A stretch of 9,432 nucleotides of DNA from an uncultured bacterium (GTDB lineage Bacteria > Bacteroidota > Bacteroidia > Chitinophagales > CAIOSU01), in the NCBI GenBank assembly GCA_903861055.1, contig CAIOSU010000341.1:1-9432 (forward strand). Reading direction: 5' to 3'. The translations under genes and the position numbers were made by a program. Below, one piece after another: positions 6,131 through 9,432 of this stretch. The notes under the pieces are model-generated. The model did not search any database. It was not told the DNA's origin and saw nothing but the letters and a program-made list of their open reading frames with translations. Within the stretch, counting starts at the first letter, position 1. The number at the start of each line of letters is the position of its first letter.

Positions 6131-6163
6131 TTGTTATTTTTAGTTTAAAAACTGCGATATTTG
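6131..6163 (+). promoter_or_regulatory. Candidate Bacteroidota-type promoter for sucA
   Basis: GATATTTG at 6156-6163 matches 7 of 8 positions of the Bacteroidota -7 element TAnnTTTG. A TTG at 6131-6133 sits 22 nt upstream, slightly longer than the common spacing. Transcription would start near 6170 and give a leader of about 23 nt. No other convincing promoter is seen in the 265-bp gap (5928-6192) shared with the divergent small gene. Confidence 0.35.
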
Positions 6164-6192
6164 CAGGAACTTAAAATCTGGAATCATAGCCC

Positions 6193-8907
6193 ATGGGAGC
6201 TGACTCGTTTATCTTTAACGCACACCCTGCCTACCTCGAAAACAAATACCAGGACTATAAGGCCAACCCGGCCTCGGTTGATGTTGATATGCAGAAGTTT
6301 TTTGAAGGGTTTGACCTAGCATTTTCTTACTATAGCGAAAACGGATCTTCTACCTCCGTATCGCCTAAGGAACTGCAAGTTTTTAGTTTGATCAAGGCAT
6401 ACCGCGGCAAAGGTCACTTGTTATCTAAAACCAATCCCATCCGCCCAAGGCGCGATTGGAACGCACGTTTGGAAATTGAGAACTTCGGTCTTAGCAAAGA
6501 AGACCTTGCCACCAAATTTTTGGCAGGCAAAGAGATTGGGCTTGAAAATGGAACGCTGCAAGAAATAATAGACAAGTTACAGCGCATTTACTGCCGTTCC
6601 ATTGGCGTTGAGTATGCCTATATAACTAACAAAGACCTGCACGATTTTGTAAGGGACGAGTTTGAAAAACGCGCCTACAACATCGATTTGCCAATAGAGC
6701 AAAAGAAACGCGTGCTTCAAAAAATTACCGAAACTGTGGTTTTCGAAAAGTTTTTGGGTACCAAATACGTGGGCCAGAAGCGTTTTAGCTTGGAAGGTGG
6801 CGAAAGCACCATACCTGCCCTAGATGCCATAATAAATAGAGGTGCCGACTTAGGCGTTGAAGAAGTAGTAATAGGTATGGCGCACCGTGGCCGATTGGAT
6901 GTGCTGACAAACATCATGTGCAAAACCTATGAGCAAATATTTGGCGAGTTTGAAGGCAACATGATACCTGATGCCACTATGGGCGACGGTGATGTGAAAT
7001 ATCACTTGGGTTACTCATCAATGGTTACTACGCCAAGCAACAAAACCGTACACTTAAAGTTAGTACCCAATCCATCGCACTTAGAGGCAGTAAACCCAGT
7101 AGTTGAAGGGTTTGCGCGCGCCAAAGCCGATTTGGTATACAACAGCAATTACGATAGCGTATTGCCTATTCTTATTCATGGCGATGCGGCTTTGCCGGGC
7201 CAAGGGGTAGGTTATGAAGTAGTGCAAATGAGCAAATTGAAAGGCTACCGCACGGGTGGTACTTTGCACTTTGTTATCAACAACCAAATCGGTTTCACTA
7301 CCGATTTTGACGATGCCCGTTCATCAATTTACTGCACCAGCATGGCTGCCATGGTTGAAGCACCGGTGTTCCATGTAAATGGTGATGATGTGGAGGCCGT
7401 GGTATTTGCCGTAGAGTTGGCTGCCGAAATTCGCCAGAAATTTGATGCCGATGTGTTTATTGATATGGTGTGCTACCGCCGCCATGGTCATAATGAAAGC
7501 GACGAGCCTAAATTCACTCAACCTGGCTTGTATAAGCTAATTGAGAAGCACGATAACCCACGTATTCTGTACATCGAAAAACTCAAAGCCGAAGGTAAGA
7601 TAAGCGAAGCTGAAGCTCAGAAAATTGATGATGACTATTGGGCCTTGCTGCAGGACCGCCTAGATATGGTGAAGCAAAAGAGCTTGCCATACAAATACCA
7701 AGAGCCTGAATTGGCTTGGAAAGCACTGCGCAAATCGACCCCGGAAGATTTTGACAGCTCTCCGAAAACCGGTATTTCAAAGAAGGATGTTGATAGTATC
7801 CTCAAAAAGATAAACGAGTTGCCTGAAGGTTTCAAAGCCCTATCGAAAGTGGATAGGATGATGAAGCAAAAGGACAAAATGATGGAAGAAGGCCAAGTAG
7901 ACTGGGCAATGGCCGAATTGGCTGCCTTTGGTTCTATTTTGCTAACTGGCAATGACGTGCGTTTATCTGGCCAAGATGTGAAGCGCGGAACCTTCTCTCA
8001 CCGTCATGCTGTGCTATACGACGAGAGCGATAACCACGAATACAATCGCTTGGACAATCTTGCCCCAAAACAAGGCAAATTGCGCATCCATAATTCTTTG
8101 TTGAGCGAGTTTGCAGCCTTGGGCTTTGAGTTTGGTTACTCGTTGGCTTCGCCACAAACCTTGGTTATTTGGGAAGCGCAGTTTGGCGATTTTGTGAACG
8201 GCGCCCAGAGTATGATTGACCAGTTTATTACCAGCAGCGAAACCAAATGGCAGCGCATGAGCGGTATCGTTATGCTGTTGCCGCATGGTTACGAGGGCCA
8301 AGGCCCCGAGCACAGCAGCGCCCGTTTAGAGCGTTTCTTGCAACAGGGGGCTGAATATAACATTACGGTATCCAATATTACTACTCCAGCCAACTTCTTC
8401 CACGCTTTGCGTAGGCAGCAAGAGCGTCCGTTCCGTAAGCCATTGATAAACATGTCGCCTAAGTCGTTGTTACGCCATCCGCGCTGCGTATCGCCTATTG
8501 CCGACCTCACCAAGGGCGGTTTCCAAGAGTTGATTGACGATGCAACCATCAAGAAGGCAGATAAAGTAAAGAAAGTGGTATTTTGCTCAGGCAAAATCTA
8601 TTATGATTTGCTAGAGAAACAAGAGGCCGAAAAGCGTGAAGATGTGGCTTTGGTGCGCTTAGAGCAACTGTATCCGCTGCCGCATAAGCAAGTGGATGCT
8701 GTGGTTGCGAAGTACAAAAATGCCAAGTTCACTTGGGTACAGGAAGAACCGGCCAATATGGGCGCTTGGGTATATATACTGAGTAGCTACCGTGGGGTAA
8801 ATTGGGATGTGGTAAGCCGCAAGGCCAGCGCATCACCAGCAACGGGCTACCAAAAAGTACACGCTAAGGAGCAGCAAGATATTGTAAATAAAGCCTTTGA
8901 AATATAG
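6193..8907 (+). CDS. sucA: 2-oxoglutarate dehydrogenase E1 component (thiamine diphosphate-dependent)
   Basis: 904 residues, close to the usual length of about 930. It decarboxylates 2-oxoglutarate with ThDP and succinylates the lipoyl group of E2, in the cytoplasmic TCA-cycle 2-oxoglutarate dehydrogenase complex. The N-terminal segment (H-P-A-Y-L-E, V-D-V-D-M-Q-K-F-F-E-G-F) matches the E2-docking extension. The central domain has G-M-A-H231-R-G-R-L-D, N-P-S-H-L-E-A-V-N-P-V-V-E-G, and the ThDP/Mg motif from G330-D331-A-A to N363-N-Q-I-G-F. The transketolase-like pyrimidine domain has G-T-F-S-H603-R-H605-A-V-L, F-G-D-F-V-N-G-A-Q, and E701-G-Q-G-P-E-H707-S-S-A-R. The C-terminal domain has L-Y-P-L-P and W-V-Q-E-E-P-x-N-M-G-A-W. 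All are complete with no frameshift. The ATG at 6193 gives the conserved N-terminus; no strong Shine-Dalgarno is seen. It is followed by sucB after a 97-bp repeat-filled gap. Confidence 0.97.
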   Translation: MGADSFIFNAHPAYLENKYQDYKANPASVDVDMQKFFEGFDLAFSYYSENGSSTSVSPKELQVFSLIKAYRGKGHLLSKTNPIRPRRDWNARLEIENFGLSKEDLATKFLAGKEIGLENGTLQEIIDKLQRIYCRSIGVEYAYITNKDLHDFVRDEFEKRAYNIDLPIEQKKRVLQKITETVVFEKFLGTKYVGQKRFSLEGGESTIPALDAIINRGADLGVEEVVIGMAHRGRLDVLTNIMCKTYEQIFGEFEGNMIPDATMGDGDVKYHLGYSSMVTTPSNKTVHLKLVPNPSHLEAVNPVVEGFARAKADLVYNSNYDSVLPILIHGDAALPGQGVGYEVVQMSKLKGYRTGGTLHFVINNQIGFTTDFDDARSSIYCTSMAAMVEAPVFHVNGDDVEAVVFAVELAAEIRQKFDADVFIDMVCYRRHGHNESDEPKFTQPGLYKLIEKHDNPRILYIEKLKAEGKISEAEAQKIDDDYWALLQDRLDMVKQKSLPYKYQEPELAWKALRKSTPEDFDSSPKTGISKKDVDSILKKINELPEGFKALSKVDRMMKQKDKMMEEGQVDWAMAELAAFGSILLTGNDVRLSGQDVKRGTFSHRHAVLYDESDNHEYNRLDNLAPKQGKLRIHNSLLSEFAALGFEFGYSLASPQTLVIWEAQFGDFVNGAQSMIDQFITSSETKWQRMSGIVMLLPHGYEGQGPEHSSARLERFLQQGAEYNITVSNITTPANFFHALRRQQERPFRKPLINMSPKSLLRHPRCVSPIADLTKGGFQELIDDATIKKADKVKKVVFCSGKIYYDLLEKQEAEKREDVALVRLEQLYPLPHKQVDAVVAKYKNAKFTWVQEEPANMGAWVYILSSYRGVNWDVVSRKASASPATGYQKVHAKEQQDIVNKAFEI

Positions 8908-8910
8908 TTT

Positions 8911-9000
8911 GAAAATGGGCTAGTTTGGAAATTTGAAAATTAAATTTTCTTTTCCAATACCCATTTCCAAATTTTCAAATTACCAAATTCTCAAATTTTC
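8911..9000. repeat. Facing arrays of an 8-bp repeat in the sucA-sucB gap
   Basis: On the + strand, 8911-8942 reads as four octamers: GAAAATGG, GCTAGTTT, GGAAATTT, GAAAATTA. On the - strand, 9000 back to 8961 reads as five in exact phase: GAAAATTT, GAGAATTT, GGTAATTT, GAAAATTT, GGAAATGG. The arrays are inverted relative to each other. The arms 8924-8941 and 8970-8987 are complementary at 17 of 18 positions around a 28-nt loop. A second pairing, AAATGGG...TTTGGAAA (8913-8931) with TTTCCAATACCCATTT (8951-8966), competes with the first. It could affect sucA/sucB expression ratio or be a dispersed genomic repeat. The repeat structure is seen directly; function is inferred. Confidence 0.75.
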
Positions 9001-9004
9001 TACA

Positions 9005-9432
9005 ATGCTAGAAGTAAAAATACCACCCGTTGGAGAATCGATTAGCGAAGTAACTATTGCTAACTGGTTGGTGAAAAACGGCGATTATGTAAAGCAAGAC
9101 CAAGTGCTTTGCGAAATGGAAAGCGACAAAGCAACTTTTGAGCTGAACGCTGAGCAAGCCGGTACCATAACCATTTTGATTGAAGCTGGCACTGATGCTG
9201 CTATTGGCGATGTGGTTTGTAAAATAGATACCAGTGCTGCTGCTCCTGCAGATGCACCAAAAGCCGAAGCCCCTAAGGTTGAAGCCAAGAAGGAAGAACC
9301 TAAACAAGAAGCCCCTAAAGCCGAAGCACCCGTAGCCGTTGCTGCCGATGGTTATGCTAAAGGTCATGCCGGTCCTGCGGCTGCCAAGTTGGCCAGCGAG
9401 AATGGTGTGAACTTGAGTAAGGTTTCTGGTAC
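9005..9432 (+). CDS. sucB: Dihydrolipoamide succinyltransferase, E2 of the 2-oxoglutarate dehydrogenase complex (5' part, cut by window end)
   Basis: Open from ATG 9005 to the window end; 142 codons are visible. The N-terminal lipoyl domain has P-P-V-G-E-S-I-S-E-V and the lipoylation site E-S-D-K42-A, ending near residue 75. A flexible linker rich in Ala, Pro, Lys and Glu (about 77-112, repeats of the type P-K-A-E-A) follows. The start of the peripheral subunit-binding domain comes next (G123-P-A-A-A-K-L-A-S-E-N-G-V near 123-135), which holds E3 and/or E1. The catalytic acyltransferase domain lies beyond the window. The P-V-G-E-S start and the position behind sucA point to the succinyltransferase rather than the pyruvate dehydrogenase E2. 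It transfers the succinyl group from lipoyl to CoA. It is probably co-transcribed with sucA. Confidence 0.93.
   Translation, partial: MLEVKIPPVGESISEVTIANWLVKNGDYVKQDQVLCEMESDKATFELNAEQAGTITILIEAGTDAAIGDVVCKIDTSAAAPADAPKAEAPKVEAKKEEPKQEAPKAEAPVAVAADGYAKGHAGPAAAKLASENGVNLSKVSG

Noticed and set aside
1..9432. CRISPR arrays, tRNA or rRNA genes, transposases, phage or toxin modules
   Set aside because: No regularly spaced repeats with unique spacers, no tRNA-like cloverleaf, and no mobile-element proteins were seen on either strand.

Overview
The window looks like a chromosomal segment from a member of the Bacteroidota, and it has two unrelated parts. The lineage call rests on several things: lipoproteins with an acidic stretch right after the lipobox cysteine, A-rich leaders mostly without Shine-Dalgarno sequences, a weak TAnnTTTG-like -7 promoter element before sucA, octamer-period 'GRAAATTT' intergenic repeats, and MbnP/cytochrome-c-peroxidase clusters of the kind known from this phylum. 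Genus cannot be told from the sequence.

Region 1 (about 1-5517, all + strand) is a probable surface or periplasmic copper/redox cassette. It starts with the 3' part of an outer-membrane beta-barrel gene. Three MbnP-family lipoproteins follow (628-1386, 1554-2312, 2431-3201), then two di-heme MauG/MbnH/CcpA-type lipoproteins (3214-4236, 4375-5517). In methanotrophs, MbnH (and CorB beside CorA) is a di-heme enzyme encoded next to its partner; it oxidises a specific Trp of MbnP to kynurenine, creating a Cu(I) site. All three MbnP-like proteins here keep a W-x-W-N-x-G-Y motif and a downstream H-x-G motif. Both di-heme enzymes have two CxxCH sites, lack the distal His of classical bacterial cytochrome c peroxidases, and have a Tyr where those peroxidases have the axial Met, as MauG does. 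The first two MbnP paralogues are close to each other and have a His immediately before the first Trp. The third is nearer to the usual family form. The first di-heme enzyme has Phe at the conserved inter-heme Trp position; the second keeps the Trp. Strong stem-loops lie between the MbnP genes, which may set relative expression.

Region 2 (about 5518-9432) is housekeeping. A small unrecognised acidic protein gene lies on the - strand (5562-5927). Divergent from it are sucA (2-oxoglutarate dehydrogenase E1, 6193-8907) and the start of sucB (E2 succinyltransferase, from 9005, cut by the window end). Together these encode the first two subunits of the TCA-cycle 2-oxoglutarate dehydrogenase complex. 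The 97-bp sucA-sucB gap is almost entirely two facing arrays of an 8-bp repeat that can fold into a long hairpin.

The most interesting part is the expanded MbnP/MbnH-like cassette: three candidate substrates, two enzymes of different predicted redox competence, and lipoprotein signals suggesting that all five could be exported to the cell surface.
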